Assembly (NCBI GenBank): GCA_027491415.1
Contig: JAOZFH010000025.1
Coordinates: 19,974 to 83,973, forward strand
Source of the DNA: Thermoproteota archaeon
GTDB lineage: Archaea > Korarchaeota > Korarchaeia > Korarchaeales > Korarchaeaceae
Length of the DNA: 64,000 bases
Direction: 5' to 3'
The notes below the pieces were generated by a model. It saw only the letters and a list, made by a program, of their open reading frames with translations. It ran no database searches and had not been told where the DNA came from. The position numbers were made by a program, and so were the translations under genes. Of this stretch, positions 22,179 to 30,481 are shown piece by piece (the stretch's first letter is position 1; each line of letters starts with the position of its first letter).

Positions 22179-23477
22179 TTACTTTCTCCTCCTTTCCTCG
22201 ACGAATAGTGCGAACACCGCCAGGGCGGCCATGCCTATAGCAGATCCTATCCAGAAGGAGACCGAGATGCCCGGCAGGACGGCCCCCAGGATGTGGATCT
22301 CCCTACCTTGGCAGGACCTGTAGAGGTACCCGCCCAGTATCGGACCGATCACGGCTCCGACGTTGAAGGCAGCTTGCACGGTCCCGAATACCTTACCCCT
22401 CATGCTCTCGGGTACTAGGTCTGCCTGCAGAGCCCTCATGACCGGCTGAAAGGAGTTGAACGCCACGGACCTAGCGGTAGCCAGCGCGGTGAGATCCCTC
22501 ACACTCTTGGCTATTGGGATCAGGGCCGTCATGACCCTAGAGGCGAAGCCCCCCGCTATCACTATGGCCTTCCTGCCCACGGCGTCCGAGAGCCTCCCAG
22601 CTGGGTATGCCGCGAGCATCCCCACCAGCCCAGAGATTGTGGTGATCGCGGCCAACGCGGCCGGGTCTGCGTCAACGTACTGGACAACGAACAGCCCCAT
22701 CAGGGGCCCCGAGAACCCCATGGCTATTCCGTTCGCCACGGCCATGAGGTAAATCGCGTTTATGCTCCTCCGGACGGAGGGATCGACCTCCCGATCCTCC
22801 GACTCCCCTCCCTGAGACGACGGAAGGATCTCACTCCTTGGCTCGACGCGTGGTTCCTTGAGCAGGAGGGCTGCGGGGAGCCCGAGCAGGGAGAAAAGTG
22901 TCAAGAAGAGGAAGGGAAACTTGAGGGCCCTCTCGACGTCTCTGATTCCCAAGTAGAAGACTCCGAACTTGTAGGCCGTCACCCCGAGGGCCGGGCCGGT
23001 GATGAACGCCAGGTTGGTCGCGACCATATACACCGCCATGGCCCTCCCCCTCCTCTCGCTCCCCGTTGAGTCCATCAGGAGGGCCTCGGCCACCGGCCAG
23101 ACCATGGCTGAGGCGACTCCCTGAAGGCCCCTGATGAGGTAGAGCTGGTTGAGGCTGTTCGCCAGCAAGTATCCGAGGGAGAGGAGGACGTACATGATCG
23201 AACCAGACGCTATGAGCCTCTTCCTCCCAACCTTGTCGCTCAGGGATCCAAAGTATCGGGCCAGGAACGCCCTGGTCAGCATGAAGGCCGATATGAGGGT
23301 GCCATACTCCACCGCGTAGCTCCCCGCCCCGCCGATCGTTCCAAGGGTCTCCGGAAGCTCTCTAAGCTCTCCGACGAGATACAGCATGTAGTACGGTATT
23401 ATTCCCATGATGGCGCCGTAGCCTAGGCTGATGACGAACGCGAGCCAGGAGAGGAGTGTGAGATTTCGTCTGTACAA
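22179..23477 (-). CDS. MFS transporter
   Basis: This 432-residue protein has twelve predicted membrane helices. The major-facilitator signature between helices 2 and 3 reads GSLSDKVGRKRLI, and its counterpart in the second half is GRLSDAVGRKAIV. The central loop is acidic. TTG 23477 is chosen as start because a TATA palindrome lies 30 bases before it and the protein then begins YRRNLTLLSW directly before helix 1; an upstream ATG at 23594 would add 39 low-complexity residues. It ends one base after the GTPase gene, on the opposite strand. Substrate unknown; drug/metabolite efflux type is likely. Confidence 0.85.
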   Translation of the reverse strand: MYRRNLTLLSWLAFVISLGYGAIMGIIPYYMLYLVGELRELPETLGTIGGAGSYAVEYGTLISAFMLTRAFLARYFGSLSDKVGRKRLIASGSIMYVLLSLGYLLANSLNQLYLIRGLQGVASAMVWPVAEALLMDSTGSERRGRAMAVYMVATNLAFITGPALGVTAYKFGVFYLGIRDVERALKFPFLFLTLFSLLGLPAALLLKEPRVEPRSEILPSSQGGESEDREVDPSVRRSINAIYLMAVANGIAMGFSGPLMGLFVVQYVDADPAALAAITTISGLVGMLAAYPAGRLSDAVGRKAIVIAGGFASRVMTALIPIAKSVRDLTALATARSVAFNSFQPVMRALQADLVPESMRGKVFGTVQAAFNVGAVIGPILGGYLYRSCQGREIHILGAVLPGISVSFWIGSAIGMAALAVFALFVEERRRK

Positions 23478-23780
23478 GCTCGCGGGCCCTTCTGAACGGG
23501 AGTTAATATTTCTTACTGAACTTGACCCAGCGGACGGCCTGCGGACCCCGGGACGCGCTTTAACTGAGATGAATCCGCGACTATATGGAGTCATATCAGA
23601 TCAATACTCTCCATTTTCGAATCGAGCGGTTCAGCACCCCCTGACTTTGGGTGAATTCCGGATCAAACCGGGGCGCCGGACCTAGGGGCACCTTCTGCCT
23701 ATTTCAGGCGATTTGTTTAAGAAGTTTTTCTAGGGTAGTTTATATAGTGAAAAGAGGTAAGCACACGTGAAGTAATCGGA
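23478..23780. other. intergenic region with promoters for MFS and KaiC genes
   Basis: This stretch holds a palindromic AATATT at 23505-23510 for the minus-strand MFS gene and TTTATATA at 23739-23746 for the plus-strand KaiC gene. Between them are T-rich tracts but no recognisable RNA or protein gene. Confidence 0.5.
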
Positions 23781-25118
23781 ATGAGTGAGGAAGGCGAGGT
23801 TGCGGGCGCGCCCCGCAGGTTGAGTCTCGGGGTAGACCCGCTTGACTTGTTGTTGGATGGGGTTCAGCCTGGATCGATCCTAACAATGTTAGGGCCGCCA
23901 GGATCTGGGGCGAGCACACTTGCTGTGGAATTTCTGCTAAAAGACGTCGCAAGGGGGGAGAGGGCCGCGGTTCTCCTGACCACGCGGAGAACCTGGGAGC
24001 TCCTGAGGATCGCCGAGGCCTACGGGCAGGAACTGAAGAAGGGGCTGGACGGCAGACTGATCAAGGTCGTGGAGATCGAAAACCCGTTCGCTCAGAGCGA
24101 GGTGAACGAGTCCCTGGTCGAGTTCTTCACGGCCCTCGAGGAGTTCAAGCCGAGCCGCGTCTACGTAGACGTGATAGACCCCCTCCTAGTGACCCTCGGA
24201 CGAAGGGGTCTGATGTCGGGGCTCATAGGGCCACTGATCGAACTCTCCCGCAGAAAGAAGCTTCTGACGCTCATCAGATGTGCGACGCCTAGGACGTACT
24301 CTCTCCTCTCCCAGTTCTCGACGGGGGCCTTTAGACTGGAGTGGAGCCCCGAGACGAGGGAGGGGGGTAGCCTGAGGAAGCTTGTGCTGGACAACCTCCG
24401 CGACATCCCGCACCTAGAGTCCTCGACCGAGTTTAAGTTAATTCCAGGAGACGGGATAAGGGCGATAAGGCCCGGAGAACTCCCTGAGTGGCTGGAGCGA
24501 ATCCCCTCGGGACTCCCGGATCTGGACTCCGCCATCGGAGGTGGATACCCCTCGGGCTCGATGGTGCTGATCTCCGGCGGCCCTGGCTCCGGGAAGACCC
24601 TCCTCGCCCTCAAGTCCTCCGCGATTCTATCCAGTCGAGAACTGCGGGCTCTCTTCGTCAGCTTCGCGGAAGGTTCAGAGGACATCCTCAGGAGGGTCCG
24701 ATCCATTGGAAACGAGGTGACCGACTTCAGGGCCGTGGGAGCTGATCCCTCCATCGGATCCGTTGCGAGGCACATTCAGGAGCTGAAGGGGGCTCTCACT
24801 GAGCACAGCCCAGACGTCGTGGTCGTGGACGCCTTGGAACTCATGGTCTCCCTGCTGGACAGGTGGGAGGAGGGCCTGAGGTACCTGAGATTTCTGAGGG
24901 GGTGGGTCAGGGATTCAAAGGGACTGGCAGTCGTGTCGACGGGTAAGAATCCCTTGGTGGAGCTTGCCAGCCCATTGTTCGACGTCTCGCTGGAGCTGGA
25001 GGTCCTAGAGGTGGGCGACCGCCTAGTGAGGACGCTTAAGGTCCGGAAGGTGTCCTACGGTGGTGGGTCGGCGAGGAGGATACCCCTCTCCAGCTTAGAC
25101 GGGTCAGGCTCGAGGTAG
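23781..25118 (+). CDS. KaiC-family double-domain protein with degenerate first P-loop
   Basis: This 445-residue protein has the same tandem RecA-like layout as the KaiC protein at 13500. In domain 1 the Walker A reads GPPGSGAST, so the nucleotide-binding Lys is Ala; in domain 2 it is intact (GGPGSGKT, near residue 263). Walker B-like strands are RVYVDVIDPL and VVVVDALEL. The first domain is therefore probably regulatory or structural rather than catalytic. The promoter has TTTATATA (23739-23746) about 40 bases before ATG 23781. It stands alone, next to the Rab-like GTPase/MFS block. Partner and signal are unknown. Confidence 0.85.
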   Translation: MSEEGEVAGAPRRLSLGVDPLDLLLDGVQPGSILTMLGPPGSGASTLAVEFLLKDVARGERAAVLLTTRRTWELLRIAEAYGQELKKGLDGRLIKVVEIENPFAQSEVNESLVEFFTALEEFKPSRVYVDVIDPLLVTLGRRGLMSGLIGPLIELSRRKKLLTLIRCATPRTYSLLSQFSTGAFRLEWSPETREGGSLRKLVLDNLRDIPHLESSTEFKLIPGDGIRAIRPGELPEWLERIPSGLPDLDSAIGGGYPSGSMVLISGGPGSGKTLLALKSSAILSSRELRALFVSFAEGSEDILRRVRSIGNEVTDFRAVGADPSIGSVARHIQELKGALTEHSPDVVVVDALELMVSLLDRWEEGLRYLRFLRGWVRDSKGLAVVSTGKNPLVELASPLFDVSLELEVLEVGDRLVRTLKVRKVSYGGGSARRIPLSSLDGSGSR

Positions 25119-25158
25119 CCGATCAAACCTTTATCCTGATCCGGGCTAATGGCCGCAC

Positions 25159-25929
25159 GTGCTCGGAGATCGAATTCTAGGCGTGCTTGGTGGAATGGGG
25201 CCTGAGGCCACGGCGTACTTCATTTACCTGATTACGGAACTCACCCCCGCCGAGAGGGACCAAGACCACATCCCCATGGTGGTGATCAGCGACCCCAAGA
25301 TCCCAGACAGGAGCGAGGCCATCCTGAGCGGGGGTCCGAGCCCGGTGGGCAGGGCCCTCCAAGACCTCCGCATATTGGAGAGCCTGGGGGTGGAGCTGGT
25401 GGCGATCCCGTGCAACACGTTCTTCCACTTCTACGAGGAGGTTGCCCGGGGCACCCCCTTGGAGATAGTTCACATGCCCCGCCTGACGGCCGAGCTCCTC
25501 GCGGACGCCGGAGTTCGGGCGGTCGGCCTCTTGGGAACGACTGGACTAGTCAAGTCGGGTCTCTACCAGAGGCTCCTGACGGACAGGGGGGTAGAGGTGG
25601 TCCTTCCTGACGAGCAGACGCAGGCCGAGGTGATGAGGGCGATATACGAGATCAAGGCTGGCCGAAAGTCGGGAGCGAGGCTGGCCCTGATCCGCGCGTC
25701 CCGTAGGCTCTTGGATCGTGGAGCCCAGCTGATCGTCGAGGGCTGCACCGAGATCCCCCTCGTGCTCAGGGGCGAGCCCCTCCCCCTGCTGGATCCGATG
25801 GAGGTGATGGGTAGGGCGTGCGTGGACAGGTTCAAGGGCACGGCGCTGCTGACCGAGCTGAGGGCCCAGCTTGCGGAGGGAGACTCTCGATCGCCGACCA
25901 GAGGGCTCTCCGGTGCTCTTCCCCGATGA
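25159..25929 (+). CDS. aspartate/glutamate racemase family protein
   Basis: This 256-residue enzyme has the two-cysteine acid/base pair of the family: IPCNTFFHF near residue 85 and EGCTEIPL near residue 198. The N-terminal GVLGGMGPEATAYF and DPKIPDRSEAIL motifs match aspartate racemases (cofactor-independent). GTG at 25159 is the start, 27 bases after a TATA-like CTTTATC (25129-25135). The last 98 bases run antisense into the 3' part of the DUF116 gene. The C-terminal tail rich in Ser/Arg beyond the fold is probably a by-product of this overlap. Confidence 0.9.
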   Translation: MLGDRILGVLGGMGPEATAYFIYLITELTPAERDQDHIPMVVISDPKIPDRSEAILSGGPSPVGRALQDLRILESLGVELVAIPCNTFFHFYEEVARGTPLEIVHMPRLTAELLADAGVRAVGLLGTTGLVKSGLYQRLLTDRGVEVVLPDEQTQAEVMRAIYEIKAGRKSGARLALIRASRRLLDRGAQLIVEGCTEIPLVLRGEPLPLLDPMEVMGRACVDRFKGTALLTELRAQLAEGDSRSPTRGLSGALPR

Positions 25930-26371
25930 AGGTCACCCTCTGGAGCCTGTCGGAGTAAACCTCGGGCACCTCTCGGGACTTGCAGCCAGGCCCTAGGGAT
26001 ATCGGGATGGTCTCGGCGAGGCTCCCCAGCTCCCTGGCCCCCCTCTCGGAGTAGGCGTCGCAGGCCATACCCACAACCGCGTCGGGCCTCAAGAGTTCCA
26101 CGATCTGAGCTACCTCGTCGTAGCTTACAACTATCTTGACAAGGACGTCGATCCCCAGCTCTCTCGCGCGGAGAGCCAGTCTCACGACGTCCCGAACGCC
26201 GCAACCCTCTTCCGCGCACAACTCGCCTAGGCAGATGGAGTTGAGCCTCCTGATGCCCCCGCGGGGATCCACTGCGGGACACTTGGGGGACTTAGCGCAG
26301 GCGGGAACCAGCACAAGTACCTTGGGCAGCGGAACCACCGCCGAATATCGGATTGAGAAGCGAAACTCCAT
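25832..26371 (-). CDS. DUF116-like cysteine-rich protein
   Basis: This protein of 179 residues (ATG 26371) has an ordered set of cysteines: LVPACAKSPKCPAV, ICLGELCAEEGCGV, then VVGMACDAY and LGPGCKS. The pattern and the VKIVVSYDEVAQIVELLRPDAVVGMAC block fit the DUF116 family, thought to bind metal or an iron-sulfur cluster; its function is not established. A GTG inside (26314) just before VLVPAC would also make a complete domain, so the start is uncertain. The gene overlaps the racemase gene tail-to-tail by 98 bases. Confidence 0.6.
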   Translation of the reverse strand: MEFRFSIRYSAVVPLPKVLVLVPACAKSPKCPAVDPRGGIRRLNSICLGELCAEEGCGVRDVVRLALRARELGIDVLVKIVVSYDEVAQIVELLRPDAVVGMACDAYSERGARELGSLAETIPISLGPGCKSREVPEVYSDRLQRVTFIGEEHRRALWSAIESLPPQAGPSARSAAPCP

Positions 26372-26542
26372 GCCGACAGACGATTCTTTTCGTAGGCGTC
26401 TCAGCGCGCAGACTCCTCCTAACTTCGCGTGCTGCGCGCGGCGGGCGCCATGGAGTAGCGCCACTGTCTGCCTTTTTTTGGTTATGTGGGTCGGTGAGAG
26501 CAGCGACGCGGACGTCTCCAACCGCTCCAGGGGGCCCTTCCA

Positions 26543-27430
26543 ATGAGGTTTCGTGCAGCTGCGGCCGCGATCTTGATCGCGCTGTTGACGGCCACTTTGG
26601 GGCCGTTTGCGGTCCCGGTCCAGTCAGAGAACCCCCAGCTGTCAGTCAGGGTTCGGCTGTTTTCCGACGGCTGGGCCGACGTGGAACTCTCCGTCAACCT
26701 GACGAAGGCAGAGGCCTTCACAGTCGTCCCGCTGATGGGGGATCCCGAGGCTCTGCTGGCGGTGGACGAGGACATGTCTCCCCTCAACTACTCCCTGGAG
26801 GACGGCTCCATCCTAATCGCTACCATGGGATCTCAGAGGGTCACGGTCTTCTACCAGACTCCCTCGCTCACGGCGAAGTCAGGGGGCGTCTGGAACGTTA
26901 CCGTATCACCCAACGTCGCCTCGTGGATAGTGATCACCCTACCCAATGGGTCCACAGTCGTAGGTCTCTCCGACGTCCCCGAGAGGATTGAGTCGGAAGG
27001 GGGGAGGATAACTCTCGCGTTCGTCTCGGACTCTGCGTGGGTCTCCTACGTGATCCCACCCCCAGTCGAGTCGGGTCGAGGGACGGCCGGGTCGGGCCCG
27101 GGGGCAACCGAGGGTGCGGTTCAGCGGGCCTCTTGGTGGGTTCCCGCGGCGGGCCTGGCCGCGGCAGCGGGGGTTGGAGCTGCGATCGCGCTGTCAACTC
27201 GGAATCGCCGAAGACCCTCCCCCGCGGGCGAGATGGACTCCACCGACGCGGCCATACTCGAGGGCCTCGCCCGCATGGGGGGAGAGGCGTACCAGGCCGA
27301 CCTGATAAAGTCCCTCGGGCTGCCGAGGTCCACCGTCTGGAGGCGAATTAGGAGGCTGGCCGAGGAGGGACACGTGGAGCTCAGGGACGGGGAGAGGGGG
27401 AAGATCGTGAGGCTCAGACGAGCGGAGTGA
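26543..27430 (+). CDS. membrane-tethered winged-helix regulator with exported sensor domain
   Basis: This 295-residue protein has a signal peptide (1-28), a beta-rich outside domain (about 30-172; landmarks SDGWADVELS, PLMGDPEALL, VFYQTPSL, GGVWNV), a Gly/Ser spacer, one Ala/Gly-rich transmembrane helix (198-218) stopped by TRNRRR, and a cytoplasmic winged helix (231-295; DAAILEGLARMGGEAYQADLIKSLGLPRSTVWRRIRRLAEEG, in parts). Positive-inside charge makes it type I: sensor outside, DNA-binding domain inside. The outside domain has a paralogue at 61698 that lacks the DNA-binding part. The gene overlaps, tail to tail, a presenilin-type intramembrane protease gene, which could release the regulator. 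Ligand and targets unknown. Confidence 0.8.
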   Translation: MRFRAAAAAILIALLTATLGPFAVPVQSENPQLSVRVRLFSDGWADVELSVNLTKAEAFTVVPLMGDPEALLAVDEDMSPLNYSLEDGSILIATMGSQRVTVFYQTPSLTAKSGGVWNVTVSPNVASWIVITLPNGSTVVGLSDVPERIESEGGRITLAFVSDSAWVSYVIPPPVESGRGTAGSGPGATEGAVQRASWWVPAAGLAAAAGVGAAIALSTRNRRRPSPAGEMDSTDAAILEGLARMGGEAYQADLIKSLGLPRSTVWRRIRRLAEEGHVELRDGERGKIVRLRRAE

Positions 27431-28214
27431 CGCTCAGAGCGGCCACTCCAAGCAGCCAGAGGGCCACAGGGAGGGTCAGCCCGGGCAAAATCCTCCTCTT
27501 GGAGTATAGGAGGTGAAGGGTCAAGACCACGCCCGTGTTGAGCAGGAGGAGGGTGAAGAGGGCGCCGACCAATCCGAACATTCTCGAAGAAGAGGCTGAG
27601 GCAAGAGAGTACGCGAACAGGTCACCCAACCCCATCGACACCCTTCCGTGGGTGACCATCATGGGCTTCAGCGGATCGTCGCGCAGGTTCACGCCGTCTG
27701 ACGCCCCCGCAGAGGAGAACATCTCCCCCAAGGGTCCCCTGAAGATGGCGTACGCATCGTAGAGGGCCAGGCTGCCCAAGAAGATGAACGTGAAAACTTC
27801 GGGGAATGTGCTGACGAAGAGGTATGCCACCGCGGATGAGAGCAGGGCCTTCGAGGCGTTCCCGACCAAACCAGATCTCAGCCCCAGCCAGGTGAAGGCC
27901 GCGCCGAGCGGGACGGAGAGGGTCCACGAAAGGCCCAGGGACTCGAGCACCTCCGCCAGCGAGAGCGCGGCCGCGTAGAAGAGGGAGATTAGCAGGAGCG
28001 CCTTTAGGACTCTGAGCCTACCCGTCTTTAAGAGATAAACCATGAGCGACGCCGTGGCAAAGAGCAGCAGGACGTAGAATGCGGAGAGACCTCCCGCTTG
28101 GACGGCCGTGAGTTCCACCTCTGGCCTAGGTCTCGTGGCTGCCACCATGGCCAGCGCAATGAGCTGAGCCAGACAAGGCCAGATCAGAACGGAGTACGCC
28201 CTATCACCCTCCAT
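27414..28214 (-). CDS. presenilin/signal-peptide-peptidase-type intramembrane aspartyl protease
   Basis: This 266-residue protein has nine hydrophobic segments and the catalytic pair of the GxGD proteases: Tyr-Asp in SLALYDAYAIF (Asp153, helix 6) and Gly-Leu-Gly-Asp in SMGLGDLFAYS (Asp198, helix 7). A PVAL sequence near residue 250 stands where the PAL motif is expected. Archaeal presenilin homologues of this length are known to cut single-pass membrane proteins inside the bilayer. ATG 28214 has GGTGAGGGAG just before it; GTG 28223 is an alternative. It overlaps the unknown gene upstream by 11 bases and the tethered regulator gene by 17 bases at its 3' end. Confidence 0.85.
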   Translation of the reverse strand: MEGDRAYSVLIWPCLAQLIALAMVAATRPRPEVELTAVQAGGLSAFYVLLLFATASLMVYLLKTGRLRVLKALLLISLFYAAALSLAEVLESLGLSWTLSVPLGAAFTWLGLRSGLVGNASKALLSSAVAYLFVSTFPEVFTFIFLGSLALYDAYAIFRGPLGEMFSSAGASDGVNLRDDPLKPMMVTHGRVSMGLGDLFAYSLASASSSRMFGLVGALFTLLLLNTGVVLTLHLLYSKRRILPGLTLPVALWLLGVAALSVTPLV

Positions 28215-28701
28215 CTCCCTCACCCCGCCCCTTGAGGAGCTTTTCCTCCAGCTCGGGGTGCTTGGGGAGGACCTTAGAGAGAAACCGCTCGAGGGCGTTC
28301 AGCACGGCCCCATACTTGGACCAGAGCGTCTCCCCGGTCAGCTCGGATTTGGCAACCTCCGAGAACGCCACCGCGTAGCCGTCAGAAGTGGCCCCGCAGG
28401 CTGCCAGCCTGGCGTCGAGGGAGAGCCTCAGGAGGTCGGGGGCCACGGCGGACAAGTCCGTTGGGCTCAGCGGGAAGGGGAGGAGCGGCGCTGCGATGAG
28501 CACGGAGTCACCCTCGTCCAGGATCTGAACGGAGATCACGAGCCTTCTGACGCTTTTCTCCAGGCTCACCTCGATTAGCTCGGTCACCAGCACGCTCATG
28601 CTCTCCTCGTCGACGTAGATCCTTTCGGGCTCCACCCCGACATCCTCGAGGAGCCTGCTGAGACCCCTGAGGGTATCCCCGACGCCGTCAGTCTCCGACA
28701 A
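28204..28701 (-). CDS. conserved-looking protein of unknown function next to mobB
   Basis: This protein of 165 residues has no recognised motif. It is mixed alpha/beta with a central hydrophobic part (VLVTELIEVSLEKSVRRLVISVQILDEGDSVLIAAPLLPF, in parts) and a Lys-rich C-terminal helix. TTG 28701 is chosen because GGGGAGG lies about nine bases before it and it overlaps the mobB stop by only 14 bases; the longest frame, to 28767, overlaps mobB by 80. It lies in a tight operon mobB - unknown - presenilin-type protease. Confidence 0.55.
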   Translation of the reverse strand: MSETDGVGDTLRGLSRLLEDVGVEPERIYVDEESMSVLVTELIEVSLEKSVRRLVISVQILDEGDSVLIAAPLLPFPLSPTDLSAVAPDLLRLSLDARLAACGATSDGYAVAFSEVAKSELTGETLWSKYGAVLNALERFLSKVLPKHPELEEKLLKGRGEGDGG

Positions 28702-29236
28702 CGCGACCAGGCCTCCCCAGGCTGTGGAGGATACGCCGAGTGATCTCCCGGATCTCTTGAGGTTCAAATCTGGGCGCGCCCCCCTTGTCCCTCGCGGCCC
28801 GAACTCTCCATACCTCCCCCCCTGCCGACTTGAGCATCTCCTCGATTCGGCGATCTCCCCCGATGACCACCTTCACGACGTCCTCCCTGGGGATCGCCTG
28901 GGACTTGAACCCCTCGATCAAGACCACCCTCGCGCCCGGGTCGACGCACCTCACCACGCCGAGCGCGCCCTCCAGGTCCGTGGGGGCGGACCTGAAGACC
29001 GCGATCAGGTTTGGAGACGCGAGCACGACCGTTGAGGCGCCGGCGGCAGCCATCCTCCAGCTGTCAGTGCCCGGCCTGTCGACCTCTGGGCTCGCCTCGT
29101 GCGTGTGCTTGATGGCGGCCGCCCTGACCCCCGCCTCGGAGAGCGCCCTCAGGATGGCCTCCACGAGGGTCGTCTTTCCCGCCGCCTTCCCTCCCACGAC
29201 GGCGACGAGCAGCGGCCCGCCGGGAGACTCGCTCAT
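28688..29236 (-). CDS. mobB: molybdopterin-guanine dinucleotide biosynthesis protein MobB
   Basis: This 182-residue P-loop protein has VVGGKAAGKTTLVEAIL (Walker A), the IKHTHE motif, DRPGTDSWRMAAAGA and LIEGFKSQAIPR, all typical of MobB, a GTP-binding helper in attaching nucleotide to the molybdenum or tungsten pterin cofactor. ATG 29236 is leaderless: a TATA box (GTTTAAAATAG, 29257-29267, minus strand) lies 26 bases before it. It heads an operon that also contains an unknown gene and the presenilin-type protease, with no obvious functional link between them. Confidence 0.93.
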   Translation of the reverse strand: MSESPGGPLLVAVVGGKAAGKTTLVEAILRALSEAGVRAAAIKHTHEASPEVDRPGTDSWRMAAAGASTVVLASPNLIAVFRSAPTDLEGALGVVRCVDPGARVVLIEGFKSQAIPREDVVKVVIGGDRRIEEMLKSAGGEVWRVRAARDKGGAPRFEPQEIREITRRILHSLGRPGRVVGD

Positions 29237-29337
29237 CCTGCCTCGCCCACCGACCTCTATTTTAAACGGCCTTCCCCCGACCCCGCGGATCACGAGGGTT
29301 AATAACTCCGGACCGACCTCCTATTTTGGCGCAGCCC

Positions 29338-30432
29338 ATGCCCGAACCCTGTCCAGACGGGGTCGGCTCTCGAGTCAGGGCCAGCCTCCAAGAGCCCCTA
29401 CCAGACGGCCGAGTCAGGTGTCTCGCCTGCCCGCGCTATTGCGTCATCCCCCCGGGCCTCAGGGGCGCCTGCGGGACGAAGGTGAACGTTGGCGGGACCC
29501 TCTGTGAGGTCAACTACTCCAGGGTCAGCTCGGTAGCCATGGATCCGATAGAGAAGAAACCCCTCTTCCACTTCTACCCCGGCTCGTGGGCATACAGCAT
29601 AGGGACGGTTGGGTGCAACCTGTTCTGCGACCACTGTCAGAACTGGCAGATCTCCCAGCCCGGGGTGAGGCCCGAGGACTTCCCGTGGCTCAGGACGCTG
29701 ACGCCGGAGGACGCCGTTCGGCAGGCGAGCGAGCTCGGGGCCGCTAGCATAGCCTACACGTACAACGAGCCCACCATAGTGAGCCTGGAGTGGGTTCTGG
29801 AGACCGCCAGGCTCGCCAGGAAGGCCGGGCTGAAGAACGTCAGCGTGACGAACGGGTACTGGAGCAGGGAGGCTAGGGAACTCCTCGCGCCGCTGATGGA
29901 CGCGGCCAACGTCGACGTGAAGGCCTTCTCCGACGATTTCTACAGGAGGGTCACCAAGGTGACGTCCCTGAGGCCGGTCCTGGAGACCGTGGAGCACCTC
30001 AAGAGGGAGGGGGTGCACGTCGAACTCACCTACCTCGTCATCCCCGGCCTGAACGACTCGGAGGAGGAGATAAGGTCGTTCGCGGGGTGGGTCGTCGAGC
30101 GCGTGGGGGACGACACCCCCGTGCACTTCTCTAGGTTCCACCCGGACTTCCGAATGCTCGACAGGCCGGCGACGCCCCTCAAGACCCTCGAGATGGCCCA
30201 CCGCGTCGCCAGGGACGAGGGGCTCAAGTTCGTCTACCTCGGCAACGTGCCGGGAGACCCAAGGGAGCACACATACTGTCCCAGGTGCGGGGCCAGGGTG
30301 ATAGAGAGGTACGGGTTCGACGTCCACGGCTGCAGGCTCACCGAGGACGGGAGGTGCGCCAGCTGTGGAGAGCCCATCCCGATCGTCGGCGAGTGCAGGC
30401 GGTCCTCGGGGAGCTTCTACCTCGGCATCTGA
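29338..30432 (+). CDS. radical SAM enzyme, AmmeMemoRadiSam/PFL-activase-like type
   Basis: This 364-residue protein has the radical SAM cluster motif GCNLFCDHC (Cys93, Cys97, Cys100), preceded by a short N-terminal Cys-rich section (CLACPRYCVIPPGLRGACG) typical of the AmmeMemoRadiSam-system enzymes once called pyruvate-formate-lyase-activating homologues. Further marks are AYTYNEPTI, NVDVKAFSDDFYR, LVIPGLNDS and HFSRFHPD. A C-terminal zinc-binding part has CPRCG and CASCG. The partner AMMECR1 and Memo genes are not in the window. ATG 29338 is chosen (TTG 29326 is four codons earlier); a GTTAATAAC box lies about 35 bases before it. Confidence 0.9.
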   Translation: MPEPCPDGVGSRVRASLQEPLPDGRVRCLACPRYCVIPPGLRGACGTKVNVGGTLCEVNYSRVSSVAMDPIEKKPLFHFYPGSWAYSIGTVGCNLFCDHCQNWQISQPGVRPEDFPWLRTLTPEDAVRQASELGAASIAYTYNEPTIVSLEWVLETARLARKAGLKNVSVTNGYWSREARELLAPLMDAANVDVKAFSDDFYRRVTKVTSLRPVLETVEHLKREGVHVELTYLVIPGLNDSEEEIRSFAGWVVERVGDDTPVHFSRFHPDFRMLDRPATPLKTLEMAHRVARDEGLKFVYLGNVPGDPREHTYCPRCGARVIERYGFDVHGCRLTEDGRCASCGEPIPIVGECRRSSGSFYLGI

Positions 30433-30481
30433 CCGAGGTGGCGGGGGCAGGCGGTCGGAGTGGGAGATCGGCGTTCCCACC

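Noticed and set aside
23478..23594. 39-residue N-terminal extension of the MFS transporter from ATG 23594.
   Set aside because: It has a low-complexity Ser/Arg/Gly composition, and a TATA palindrome lies inside it at the right distance from TTG 23477.
28761..28774. GGTTCAAATCTGGG on the plus strand, like the T-arm of a tRNA.
   Set aside because: No paired 5-bp stem forms around it, no acceptor, D or anticodon arms lie upstream, and the bases encode part of MobB (PRFEPQ) on the minus strand.
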